Assembly: GCF_902498065.1 (NCBI RefSeq)
Contig: NZ_CABVIR010000001.1
Span: 1,550,001-1,614,000, forward strand
Direction of reading: 5' to 3'
DNA: 64,000 nt
Source: Pseudomonas fluorescens
Lineage (GTDB): Bacteria > Pseudomonadota > Gammaproteobacteria > Pseudomonadales > Pseudomonadaceae
Program-made: the position numbers and the translations under genes
Notes under the pieces: model-generated
What the model was told of the DNA's origin: nothing
Seen by the model: only the letters and a program-made list of their open reading frames with translations
Database searches by the model: none
In this document: piece by piece, positions 8,003 through 15,998 of the stretch
Layout of the letters: every line of letters starts with the position of its first letter
How positions within the stretch are numbered: the first letter of the stretch is position 1

Positions 8003-9528
8003 TGTTCATACGAAGACCGTATCCGAGCAGTCAAGCTCTATATCAAACTGGGGAAGCACACCGGGGCAACTATTCGTCAGTTGGGTTACCCGACGAAGAA
8101 CTCTCTGACGAGCTGGCCTGAAGAGTACGAGCGATGCCTCGACCTGTCGCGTGGCTACGTGATCTTGAAGCCGAAGTACTCACTGGCCCAAAGGCTGTCG
8201 GGAACTATCTCGACCACGGGCGCTGCATCGCCTCCACCATCAAGGCTTTGGGCTACCCGGCACGGGATTCGTTGCGTGCCTGGATTTACAAATTGCACCC
8301 CGAACTGCACACGCGCGTCGTTAGTCGATCTGGCGGGCTAGCACGCCCGCCAGCGATGAAGCAGGCTGCTGTCATCGCGCTGTGCACGCGACAAGAAAGT
8401 GCGAACGCCGTGGCTCAAAAGCTGGGCGTGTGCAGGCCGACCTTGTACAACTGGAAAAATCAGCTACTCGGCCCAGAGGCATCCGCATCCATGAAACGCC
8501 GACAAAAAACTCCATCGTCACCGGAACGAGAAGAGTTCGAGCGGCAACTTGAATCTCTTCGGCTCGACGTGCGCCGTCTGCAGCTTGAACACGACCTGTT
8601 GATGAAGGCGAATGAACTCATAAAAGAAGATACGAGCATCGACCTGCAAGTCCTGACCAATCGGGAGAAGACATTGCTGGCTGATGCCCTGAGGCAGACA
8701 TACTCCTTGTTAGAGCTGCTTTAAGCGCTGGGCTTGGCCCGAAGCTCTTATTTCTATCATCGAGCCCGAATGCAGGTCGCGGAAAAATACACCGAAGTGC
8801 GTCGTGCGATGGCGGACATTTTCGAGCGCAATCATCGCTGCTATGGCTACCGCCAGATGCGGGCTTCGCTGAGCAGGCAGCGTGTGCGTCTGTCAGAGAA
8901 GGAGGTGCAGCGCTTGATGAAGCAGGAGTGCCTGGTCGTCGCCAAGCCGAAACGGCGTCGATACGGTTCCTACCTCGGGGAGATCAGTCCGGCACCGGAA
9001 ACCTCGTCAACCGCGACTTCACGGCTGTTGCTCCGAATGAGAAATGGCTCACTGACATTACGGAGTTCCAGAACCCGGCCGGCAAGGTGTACCTGTCCCC
9101 CATGATTGACTGCTTCGATGGAAAGGTCATCAGTTGGTCGATCGGCACGCGCCCGGACGCCGGGCTTGTGAACACGATGCTGGATGCCGCCGTCGAAACG
9201 GTGGCCCGCAACAACAAACGGCCTGTCGTTCACTCCGATCGTGGCGCTCACTACCGGTGGCCCGGCTGGTTATCGCGCATCGCTGATGCGAAGCTGATTC
9301 GTTCGATGTCGCGCAAAGGATGCTTGCCTGACAACGCGGCTTGTGAAGGCTTCTTCGGCCGGCTGAAAACGGAACTGTTCTATCCTCGCAACTGACAGTC
9401 AACGAGCATTGAGCAGTTCATTCAGGTCCTGGACTCACATTCGCTGGTACAACGAGAAACGAATCAAGATTTCCCTCGGCGCTCTCAGCTCTGTTGAGTA
9501 TCGTGAGAGCCTAGGCCTCGCGGCATAA
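8003..9528 (+). pseudogene. IS3-family transposase, inactivated by several mutations
   Basis: Pieced together from three frames. SYEDRIRAVKLYIKLG and NSLTSWPEEYE are the N-terminal HTH part. After a frameshift near 8190 come NYLDHGRCIASTIKALGYPA and the leucine-zipper-like stretch ending in NREKTLLADALRQTY. An in-frame TAA at 8722 interrupts the frame, a base is lost near 8993 (PAPE/NLVNRDF), a TGA replaces the expected Trp at about 9394, and another shift occurs near 9435. The integrase core is otherwise recognisable: DITEF, HSDRGAHY and CEGFFG supply the D, D and E of the DDE triad. No ATG is left at the start. Confidence 0.85.
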
Positions 9529-9545
9529 CCAGTTCAAGTTTTTTG

Positions 9546-9555
9546 CCCCCCCCCC
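9546..9555. repeat. Run of ten C at the IS boundary
   Basis: Ten consecutive C residues directly after TTTTTTG, just downstream of the decayed transposase. Such runs slip during replication and sequencing, so the exact length may be unreliable. Confidence 0.8.
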
Positions 9556-9643
9556 GGTGGGTCAGTTTTCAATCAGCGCCGACACGGATATAGACACAAA
9601 ACCCAAAACGGCATGGTCGGCCCAAAGGCCGCCAAGGCCAAAA

Positions 9644-10423
9644 TCAGTGCCCCTTAACCCGCTGCCGCGAAGCCGAAGCCGCCGGCGACAAAGCAAGCGC
9701 CAACTGCGTCCGATTATGCATATGCGTCAACCGCAACACCTGCGAAACATAAAGCTTCACCGTGTTCTCGGTAATCCCCAACTCACAGGCAATCAGATAA
9801 TTGGTCTGCCCCTTGCCCACCAACCGCGCCACATCCAGCTGCCGCGGCGACAGCTGATTGAAAATCTCCGGCATCTCCACTTCCGCCGGCTCACCACCCA
9901 TCACATCGAGAACCACCGCCGGCGCACTGCGCAGTACCTTGTCCAGATCCTGACAAAGATCATCAATCGACTCGGACAGATACTGCAGCTTCTGATTCAA
10001 ATGCCCCCACTGCACATTCTTTTGCCGCTCCTGCAGGGCCACTTCCCGGCGCTGCAACCCTTCGAGCAACTCGTCCTGATTGATCGGTTTCTGATAATAA
10101 TCGGCAATCCCGGCGCGCAACGCCTTGATCACGTCCTGCTTGTCAGCACGACCGGTGAACATGATCGCCTCGAACGCCCGATGCTTTCCCGCCAGGCGCT
10201 GCAGCTCCTGAATCAACTGAATGCCGTCCATGTCCGGCATATGCAGATCACTCAACACCAGACCAATTTGCGCATCTTCGCTAAAGCGTTCGATCGCCTG
10301 TTGGCTGGACCCACACGGCACACAACGGTAACCGTTACTTTCGAGAAACTCGCACAACTCCTCCACGATCAACGGCTGATCGTCGACCACAAGGACTTTT
10401 ATCGCAGACATAAGCTTGTTCAC
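9644..10423 (-). CDS. Response regulator, REC plus LuxR-type HTH
   Basis: A 259-residue two-component regulator. The receiver domain (about residues 7-125) has the acidic pair VVDDQ, the phospho-acceptor D59 in LVLSDLHMPDMDG, the MFTGRAD threonine region and YYQKPIN lysine. A linker of about 60 residues follows, then a LuxR/NarL-type HTH (LSPRQLDVARLVGKGQTNYLIACELGI in part, with TVKLYVSQVL). The GTG at 10423 follows GGAG by six bases; the internal ATG at 10411 has no ribosome site. No histidine kinase is adjacent, so it is an orphan; targets cannot be read from the sequence. Confidence 0.9.
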   Translation of the reverse strand: MNKLMSAIKVLVVDDQPLIVEELCEFLESNGYRCVPCGSSQQAIERFSEDAQIGLVLSDLHMPDMDGIQLIQELQRLAGKHRAFEAIMFTGRADKQDVIKALRAGIADYYQKPINQDELLEGLQRREVALQERQKNVQWGHLNQKLQYLSESIDDLCQDLDKVLRSAPAVVLDVMGGEPAEVEMPEIFNQLSPRQLDVARLVGKGQTNYLIACELGITENTVKLYVSQVLRLTHMHNRTQLALALSPAASASRQRVKGH

Positions 10424-10931
10424 GTGCTACTCCATGTGCCAAGCCAAAGCTGGCTATTCCTATACTGCCAGCCTTTGACTGCATAACCAGTTCATTTGAA
10501 AGTCGAGCAACACGGATCTGCCGATGTCGTCGACAGTGTGCGCGGTGCTCTTAATAAAATCAGTAGGAGCGAAGAGTTCATCAACATGACGCTCGCGGTA
10601 CTGATGGCACCGGAGTGATCCATCCCATACGTCGAAGATGCCTGTTTAGTCGCTGCATTGGCGCCTTCATAAACGGATTCGCGGTGACAAGTAACAGCGA
10701 ATGCGCGCCAGGGCCATCCATCTTCAGGGCACCAGTAGCGCCCCTCTCTCTCTGTACGCATTACAACGCAGAGACTTTTGCGCTTTGTTGCGAATTCATG
10801 ACTCAAGGGGCACCCGGGAACTGTTTTGAGGGCTCGAAACAGCTATTTATGCGGCTTGCGCCAGAATGAGGCGGGTTGAGGGGATCTGGCGGGGGAATGT
10901 CCGAACGCGGTGCATTGCGGCACCATAAAAC
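10424..10931. other. Intergenic region, no recognisable gene
   Basis: About 500 bp between the response regulator and the REPIN. A minus-strand open frame of 104 codons (10492-10806) has no ribosome site, no family resemblance and an irregular composition, so I do not call it. The region may hold the regulator's promoter. Confidence 0.5.
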
Positions 10932-11026
10932 ACTGGTGGGAGCGAGCTAGCTCGCGATGGCAGTGTGTCAGTCGACATTTCTATCAACTGAAAGGGCCTC
11001 ATCGCGAGCAAGCTCGCTCACAAGTG
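10932..11026. repeat. REPIN (paired inverted REP palindromes)
   Basis: GTGGGAGCGAGCTAGCTCGCGATG at about 10936-10959 and its inverted partner CATCGCGAGCAAGCTCGCTCAC near 11000-11021 flank a short spacer. This is the usual arrangement of Pseudomonas REP doublets mobilised by RAYT proteins. It lies between the response regulator and the Lrp gene. Confidence 0.85.
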
Positions 11027-11054
11027 TTTGTGTTGGGATTGGGTATGGAGTTAG

Positions 11055-11543
11055 TCAGTGCCGCAGCAACTTGCGCAACGGCACGCCGTCCTTGAGCACA
11101 GGCGACTTGATGACGATGTAACTGAAGTACTTGGAGATGCCGATGTTTTTGTCGAGCAGGCTTTCGATCACTTCCTGATAGTGCTGGATGCTGCGGGTCA
11201 TGAAGCGCACCAGGTAATCGTAGCCGCCGCTAATCAAATGGCATTCGAGCACTTCATCCACCAGCCGGATATTGGACTCGAACTTGGCGAAGTCTTCGCG
11301 CTTGTGGTCGCTCAGGGTGATTTCGGTGAAGACCGTCACCGAATCGGTAATTTTCGCCAGGTTCAGGTGCGCCTTGTAGCTGGAAATATATCCGGCCGAT
11401 TCCAGCCGCTTGACCCGTTGCAGGCAGGGGCTGGCCGATAATCCCACTGCATCGGCCAGGCTGACATTGGTCATGCGGCCGTCCTTTTGCAGCTCAACCA
11501 AAATGCTGATATCGATCCGGTCCAGTTTGACTAAACCTTCCAT
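11055..11543 (-). CDS. Lrp/AsnC-family transcriptional regulator
   Basis: A 162-residue Lrp-type regulator: N-terminal HTH (LDRIDISILVELQKDGRM, then VGLSASPCLQRVKRLESAGYI) and C-terminal ligand-binding RAM domain (LECHLISGGYDYLVRFM). The ATG at 11543 follows AGAGG and is preferred over the open frame to 11564. It lies downstream of a HAD gene and the GABA-aminotransferase-like gene on the same strand, 45 bp from the HAD gene. It is the likely amino-acid-responsive regulator of this catabolic island; the effector is unknown. Confidence 0.9.
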   Translation of the reverse strand: MEGLVKLDRIDISILVELQKDGRMTNVSLADAVGLSASPCLQRVKRLESAGYISSYKAHLNLAKITDSVTVFTEITLSDHKREDFAKFESNIRLVDEVLECHLISGGYDYLVRFMTRSIQHYQEVIESLLDKNIGISKYFSYIVIKSPVLKDGVPLRKLLRH

Positions 11544-11588
11544 TGCATACCTCTTGACTGCCATTTGTTGGACAATCTTCTAGCAAAA

Positions 11589-12245
11589 TCAGCGCCGTAA
11601 AGACAGCTGATGCTGAGCCACCAGATCCGCCATGCTGTTGATGCAGTAATCAGCGGCGCAAGGCGCCGGGTGTTTGACCCGACCGCGGCAGATCAGGCAG
11701 ACATCGCTGCTCGCCCGCCGACTGGCTGAGGGCCGGGTTACTTGCAGGATCGCTCCGGGCTCAAGTGCGTTTGCCTTTAACCAATCCAAATCCTGCAGCG
11801 GGTCGCAGACCAGCGAGATGAAGTCATCGGGCATGATCCCCAGACGTTCGCAGAGCAGACCGCGATCCTCAGCATCCCGATCACCCTGCACCAGCAGGCG
11901 ATAGAACTTGCGCAGGTACAACATCGCCCCCGGTGCATCCTCAAACAGCGACCAACCGGTTACCGACCGGGCGAAGCTCATGCCCTCCTCCCAACTGGCT
12001 TTCAGGCCCCAACGCTCAGCCAACTGACGATGGGCGAAACACAGCAGTCCACTGAAGCCTAGCTCACCGAAGCGCGGATACAGCGCACGCACCACCTCGC
12101 TGTATTCGGCCAGCACCTGTTCCTTGTCCGGATGACCGCCTCGGCTGTCCAACAGTGGTTGCAGTGCCGTCCAGACACCCGAGTCGCGGTCAACCAGGAC
12201 CTCATCGCAATCGATGAGCAGTGCTCGATAATCAGTCAGCCCCAT
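11589..12245 (-). CDS. HAD-superfamily hydrolase with a cysteine-rich tail
   Basis: A 218-residue haloacid-dehalogenase-fold protein. Motif I reads LLIDCDEVLVDRDSG, with the two aspartates in D-x-D order; the segment LVQGDRDAEDRGLLCERLGI and LVCDPLQDLDWL fit the later core. The C-terminal part carries four cysteines in a C-x2-C ... C-x4-C arrangement (VCLIC, PCAADYC), which could bind a metal. The ATG at 12245 follows GGAGG at 11 bases. It lies between the aminotransferase and Lrp genes. The substrate is not predictable; phosphatase activity is the default inference. Confidence 0.7.
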   Translation of the reverse strand: MGLTDYRALLIDCDEVLVDRDSGVWTALQPLLDSRGGHPDKEQVLAEYSEVVRALYPRFGELGFSGLLCFAHRQLAERWGLKASWEEGMSFARSVTGWSLFEDAPGAMLYLRKFYRLLVQGDRDAEDRGLLCERLGIMPDDFISLVCDPLQDLDWLKANALEPGAILQVTRPSASRRASSDVCLICRGRVKHPAPCAADYCINSMADLVAQHQLSLRR

Positions 12246-12340
12246 GGTGCGCAAAGCCTCCGATGATGCATTCTATCAATCCATGCTCCATAAACGCTCA
12301 CCGGCGATGCCTTATGGCACCGCCCCGAACGGCCATGAGC

Positions 12341-13633
12341 TCAGTTCAAGACGCGTGCCAATGCCGCTTCAAGAATCTGCAGCGCTTCATCGACCTGCTC
12401 TTCGGTGGTCACCAGCGGTGCGAGGAAGCGCAGCACGTTGCGGTACACACCGCATTTGATCACCAGCAAACCACCGGCCCGGGCTTCATCGATCAGTCGC
12501 TGATTCAGGTCGGCGTCCGGTGTGCGGGCCTCGTCATCCTTGATCAGTTCGATCGCCAGCATGAACCCGGTACCGCGCACGTCGCCGATTTGCGGGTGAC
12601 GGGTCTGCAAACGCAGCAGTCCCTGACGCAGACGCTCGCCCAACGCTTCACCACGCGCCAGCAGCTGTTCTTCGTCGAAGGCATCGATCACTGCCAATGC
12701 CGCCGCGCAAGACAACGCATTGCCGCCGTAGGTGCCGCCCAGGCCACCGGGTAACGGCGCGTCCATGATCGCGGCCTTGCCGACCACGCCCGACAGCGGC
12801 AAACCACCGGCCAGGCTCTTGGCGACGGTCACCAGGTCCGGCTGGATGCCAGCGTGCTGGAAACCGAACCACTTGCCGGTGCGACCGAAACCGGTCTGGA
12901 TTTCATCGAGGATCAGCACAATACCGTGCTTCTCTGTCAGCGCGCGCAGGCCCTTCAGGAACTTCGTCGGTGCGGAGAGGAAACCGCCATCGCCCTGCAC
13001 CGGCTCGATGATGATTGCGGCGACCCGCTCCGGCGCAACCTGAGTCGCGAGTAACTCGTCCAGCGCCTTGAGCGCCATGTCGCTGGTCACACCGCGATAG
13101 GCATTCGGATATGGCGTGTGGAACACCTCTGGCGCGAACGGCCCGAAGTTTTGTTTGTACGGTTGGCTCATACCGGTCAGCGTGGTGCCAAGCAAAGTAC
13201 GACCGTGGAAGCCGCCACGAAAAGCAATGACTGCCGAACGATTGGTGTGAGCCCGGGCGATCTTCACCGCGTTTTCCACGGCCTCGGCGCCAGACGTGAA
13301 GAACGCCGCTTTATAGGCTTCTTTACCGCCGATCATTTCACACAGACGCTGGGCCAGATCGAGGTAAGGCTTATAGGCCACCACCTGAAAACAGGCGTGG
13401 GACACCCTTTGCAGTTGCGCCTGCACTGCAGCAACCACTTTCGGGTGGTTGTGACCAATGTTCAACACACCGATGCCGCCGACAAAGTCCAGGTAACGCT
13501 TGCCCTCCACATCCCACAACTCGGAACCTTGGGCGCGATCGATCACCAACGGGTGAGCGGTAACCAGGCCACGCGGCACGAATTGATCGCGCTGACGGAG
13601 CAAATGAGGGGTTTCGTCGACTTTGCTATTCAT
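12341..13633 (-). CDS. gabT: 4-aminobutyrate (class III) aminotransferase
   Basis: A 430-residue class III PLP aminotransferase. Key parts are FFTSGAEAVENAVKIAR, the cofactor-binding LDEIQTGFGRTG and the Schiff-base lysine at about residue 272 in TVAKSLAGGLPLSG. Length and sequence match GabT, which moves the amino group of GABA to 2-oxoglutarate, giving succinic semialdehyde. An upstream ATG at 13645 has no ribosome site; 13633 follows a weak GGGAA. A gabD-type gene lies 2.4 kb away rather than adjacent, so the substrate could be another omega-amino acid released by the island's oxidases. Confidence 0.88.
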   Translation of the reverse strand: MNSKVDETPHLLRQRDQFVPRGLVTAHPLVIDRAQGSELWDVEGKRYLDFVGGIGVLNIGHNHPKVVAAVQAQLQRVSHACFQVVAYKPYLDLAQRLCEMIGGKEAYKAAFFTSGAEAVENAVKIARAHTNRSAVIAFRGGFHGRTLLGTTLTGMSQPYKQNFGPFAPEVFHTPYPNAYRGVTSDMALKALDELLATQVAPERVAAIIIEPVQGDGGFLSAPTKFLKGLRALTEKHGIVLILDEIQTGFGRTGKWFGFQHAGIQPDLVTVAKSLAGGLPLSGVVGKAAIMDAPLPGGLGGTYGGNALSCAAALAVIDAFDEEQLLARGEALGERLRQGLLRLQTRHPQIGDVRGTGFMLAIELIKDDEARTPDADLNQRLIDEARAGGLLVIKCGVYRNVLRFLAPLVTTEEQVDEALQILEAALARVLN

Positions 13634-13905
13634 GGCATTTCCCATCGTGAGTGCGGCAACCGGGAGGTGGTTGCGAGGGTGTTCAGGTTAAGGCCTGTGC
13701 GAAACGAACTACGCCGAACTTGACCCCTGAGAAATTCGGATCGACTGTTTTCACCCTGCCAAACGGCAGATTCCTTCAGCCCGCCGAATCTGCCGGAGTC
13801 TCACCGATACAACGTGGCGCACCCCGTTTAACCCGGCGCTTTCAACAGATCCTGCTCTGGCGTTGCGCGATGATGAGAGCACCTTCACCCTTTCAGGAAT
13901 TGCCC

Positions 13906-14832
13906 ATGGCCCTGCTTTATAAAGCCGACCCTGCACGCGGCGAACAGTGGAAGGCGCTGTTCGCCGAACACGCCCCGGATATCGAATGGCGCGCCTGGCC
14001 GGACATCGGCGAACCCTCCGAAATTAAATATCTGGCCGCGTGGCAGGCACCCGATGATCTCGATACATTGCTACCGAATCTCAAGGTGCTATTTGCGTTG
14101 TCTGCCGGAGTCGATCAACTGGACCTCAGCCGCTTGCCGGCAAGTTTGCCAGTGGTGCGCCTGCTGGACCCGGGCATCACCCGTGGCATGTGCGAGTACG
14201 CGAGTTTTGCGGTGCTCAGCCTGCATCGCGACATGTTGCGTTATCGCCAGCAGCAGATGGCGCGGTGCTGGCAGGCGCACTTGCTGCAACCAGCGAGCAA
14301 ACGTCGGTTGGGCGTGATGGGGCTGGGTACCCAGGCGCAGCAAATTCTTGCGACATTGCAACCGCTGGGGTTTGCGTTGAAAGGCTGGGCGCGCAGTGCT
14401 CATCGGGTCGCTGGCGTGGATTGCTATGCTGGTAACGAGCAGTTGCCGGCGTTTCTCAGTCAGTGCGACATTTTGTTGTGCGTGCTTCCGCTGACGGAAC
14501 AGACCCAGGGCATTCTTGATCGTGAACTATTTCGGCAACTGCCCGATGGCGCGGCGCTGATCAACATGGGCCGTGGTGGGCATGTGGTGGAAGATGATCT
14601 GCTGGAGGCGCTGGACAGCGGGCAGCTCAGTGGTGCGGTGTTGGATGTGCTGCAGGAAGAACCTGCGCCAGCGGATCATCCGTTTTGGGGGCACCCGAAG
14701 ATCCTGCTGACACCGCATATTGCGGCGATGACTCAGCCGGAGAGTGCGTTTGGGGTGTTGCTGGAGAATATTCGACGGTTTGAGCGAGGCGAACCGATGG
14801 TAGGCCAGATCGACCGAACCAAAGGTTACTGA
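13906..14832 (+). CDS. ghrA: Glyoxylate/hydroxypyruvate reductase A-type 2-hydroxyacid dehydrogenase
   Basis: A 308-residue NAD(P)H-dependent D-2-hydroxyacid dehydrogenase of the GhrA branch. It shows the GVDQLDL segment, RGMCEYA, a Rossmann loop written GVMGLGTQAQ (third glycine replaced by alanine), catalytic NMGRGGHVVEDDLL and LTPHIAAMTQP with the active-site histidine. The ATG at 13906 follows CAGGAA; the long upstream extension is not conserved in style. It is the only plus-strand gene in the 11-30 kb island, and it ends at a REP palindrome shared with the convergent dehydrogenase gene. Confidence 0.85.
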   Translation: MALLYKADPARGEQWKALFAEHAPDIEWRAWPDIGEPSEIKYLAAWQAPDDLDTLLPNLKVLFALSAGVDQLDLSRLPASLPVVRLLDPGITRGMCEYASFAVLSLHRDMLRYRQQQMARCWQAHLLQPASKRRLGVMGLGTQAQQILATLQPLGFALKGWARSAHRVAGVDCYAGNEQLPAFLSQCDILLCVLPLTEQTQGILDRELFRQLPDGAALINMGRGGHVVEDDLLEALDSGQLSGAVLDVLQEEPAPADHPFWGHPKILLTPHIAAMTQPESAFGVLLENIRRFERGEPMVGQIDRTKGY

Positions 14833-14851
14833 CTAAAACACAAATCAACTT

Positions 14852-14873
14852 TGGAGCGGGCTCGCCCGCTCCA
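14852..14873. repeat. Single REP palindrome between convergent genes
   Basis: TGGAGCGGGCTCGCCCGCTCCA is a perfect 22-bp palindrome 20 bp after the ghrA stop and 19 bp before the end of the convergent gene. It can act as a bidirectional transcription or mRNA-stability element. Confidence 0.85.
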
Positions 14874-14891
14874 CAGTTGTTAGGTTGTGAC

Positions 14892-15971
14892 TTACAGACT
14901 GTCGGCGATGGCTTTACCGACATCCTGTGTCGAGCCCTTCCCGCCCAGATCCGGTGTAATCAGCCCATCGGCAATCACCCGTTCGATGGCTTGCAGAATT
15001 CCATCGTGCGCCGCGCGATATCGCTCATCGCCATTCCCGAGGAAATCCAGCATCAACGCCCCGGACCAGATCATCGCGATCGGGTTAGCAATGTTCTGCC
15101 CATAGATATCCGGCGCAGAACCATGCACCGGTTCGAACAGTGACGGAAACCGGCGCTCCGGATCAAGGTTCGCCGAAGGCGCAATGCCGATGGTCCCGGC
15201 ACACGCCGGCCCCAGGTCGGAAAGGATGTCGCCAAACAGGTTCGACGCCACCACCACATCAAAACGGTCCGGTTGCAGCACGAAACGTGCGCACAGAATG
15301 TCGATGTGCTGCTTGTCCCAGGTGATGTCCGGGTACTGCGCCGCCATCAATGCGGTGCGTTCGTCCCAGTACGGCATGCTGATGGAAATCCCGTTGGACT
15401 TGGTCGCCGCCGTCAGGCGCTTGCGGGGGCTGGTCTGGGCCAGGTCGAAGGCGAACTTGAGAATCCGGTCCACGCCGCGCCGGGTAAACACCGACTCTTG
15501 CAGCACGAATTCATGCTCGGTGCCTTCGAACATTTTGCCGCCGACTGAGGAGTATTCGCCCTCGGTGTTTTCGCGGATTACCACAAAATCAATATCCCCC
15601 GGTTTGCGCCCGGCCAACGGGCACGGCACACCGGGAAACAGCCGCACGGGACGGATGTTCACGTACTGATCGAAGTCGCGACGGAACTTCAGCAGCGAGC
15701 CCCACAGGGAAATGTGGTCAGGCACCTTGTCCGGCCAACCCACGGCGCCGAAGTAGATCGCGTCGAAGCCCTTGAGCTGTTCGAACCAGTCGTCGGGCAT
15801 CATTTGCCCGTGTTCCAGGTAGTAATCACAGTGGGCCCAGTCGAGCACTTCGATGCTTAAATCCAGCTGCCATTTCTTCGCGGCCAGCTCCAGCACCCGC
15901 AAGCCTTCCGGCAGCACTTCCTTGCCAATGCCATCGCCGGCAATCGCGGCGATTTTGAATGTCTTGCTCAT
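14892..15971 (-). CDS. Tartrate dehydrogenase/decarboxylase-like (isopropylmalate dehydrogenase family)
   Basis: A 359-residue member of the isocitrate/isopropylmalate dehydrogenase family closest in motif style to TtuC. Visible parts are IAGDGIGKEVLPEGL, FGAVGWPDKVPDH, VVIRENTEGEYSSVGG, ATKSNGI, the metal-binding ASNLFGDILSDLGPACAGTIGIAPSAN (in part) and FEPVHGSAPDI. ENTEGEYSS is typical of tartrate/D-malate enzymes rather than LeuB. The ATG at 15971 follows GGGGAGG. With gabD 27 bp upstream on the same strand it forms a two-gene unit. The substrate could be tartrate, D-malate or a related hydroxy-diacid. Confidence 0.82.
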   Translation of the reverse strand: MSKTFKIAAIAGDGIGKEVLPEGLRVLELAAKKWQLDLSIEVLDWAHCDYYLEHGQMMPDDWFEQLKGFDAIYFGAVGWPDKVPDHISLWGSLLKFRRDFDQYVNIRPVRLFPGVPCPLAGRKPGDIDFVVIRENTEGEYSSVGGKMFEGTEHEFVLQESVFTRRGVDRILKFAFDLAQTSPRKRLTAATKSNGISISMPYWDERTALMAAQYPDITWDKQHIDILCARFVLQPDRFDVVVASNLFGDILSDLGPACAGTIGIAPSANLDPERRFPSLFEPVHGSAPDIYGQNIANPIAMIWSGALMLDFLGNGDERYRAAHDGILQAIERVIADGLITPDLGGKGSTQDVGKAIADSL

Positions 15972-15998
15972 CAATCGTACCTCCCCAGTGTCTGTGAA

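Larger units (their letters stand above)
7981..9584 (+). mobile_element. Degenerate IS3-family insertion sequence
   Basis: About 1.6 kb carrying a single decayed IS3-type transposase. The left edge is placed where the permease remnant ends. The right edge is placed after the GTCAGTTTTCAATCAGCGCC stretch that follows a run of ten C residues at 9546-9555. I could not match clean terminal inverted repeats, so both ends are approximate. Stops and frameshifts throughout the transposase show that it can no longer move by itself. Confidence 0.75.

Noticed and set aside
10492..10806. 104-codon minus-strand frame between the response regulator and the REPIN
   Set aside because: No ribosome site, no family resemblance and irregular codon use; treated as intergenic.
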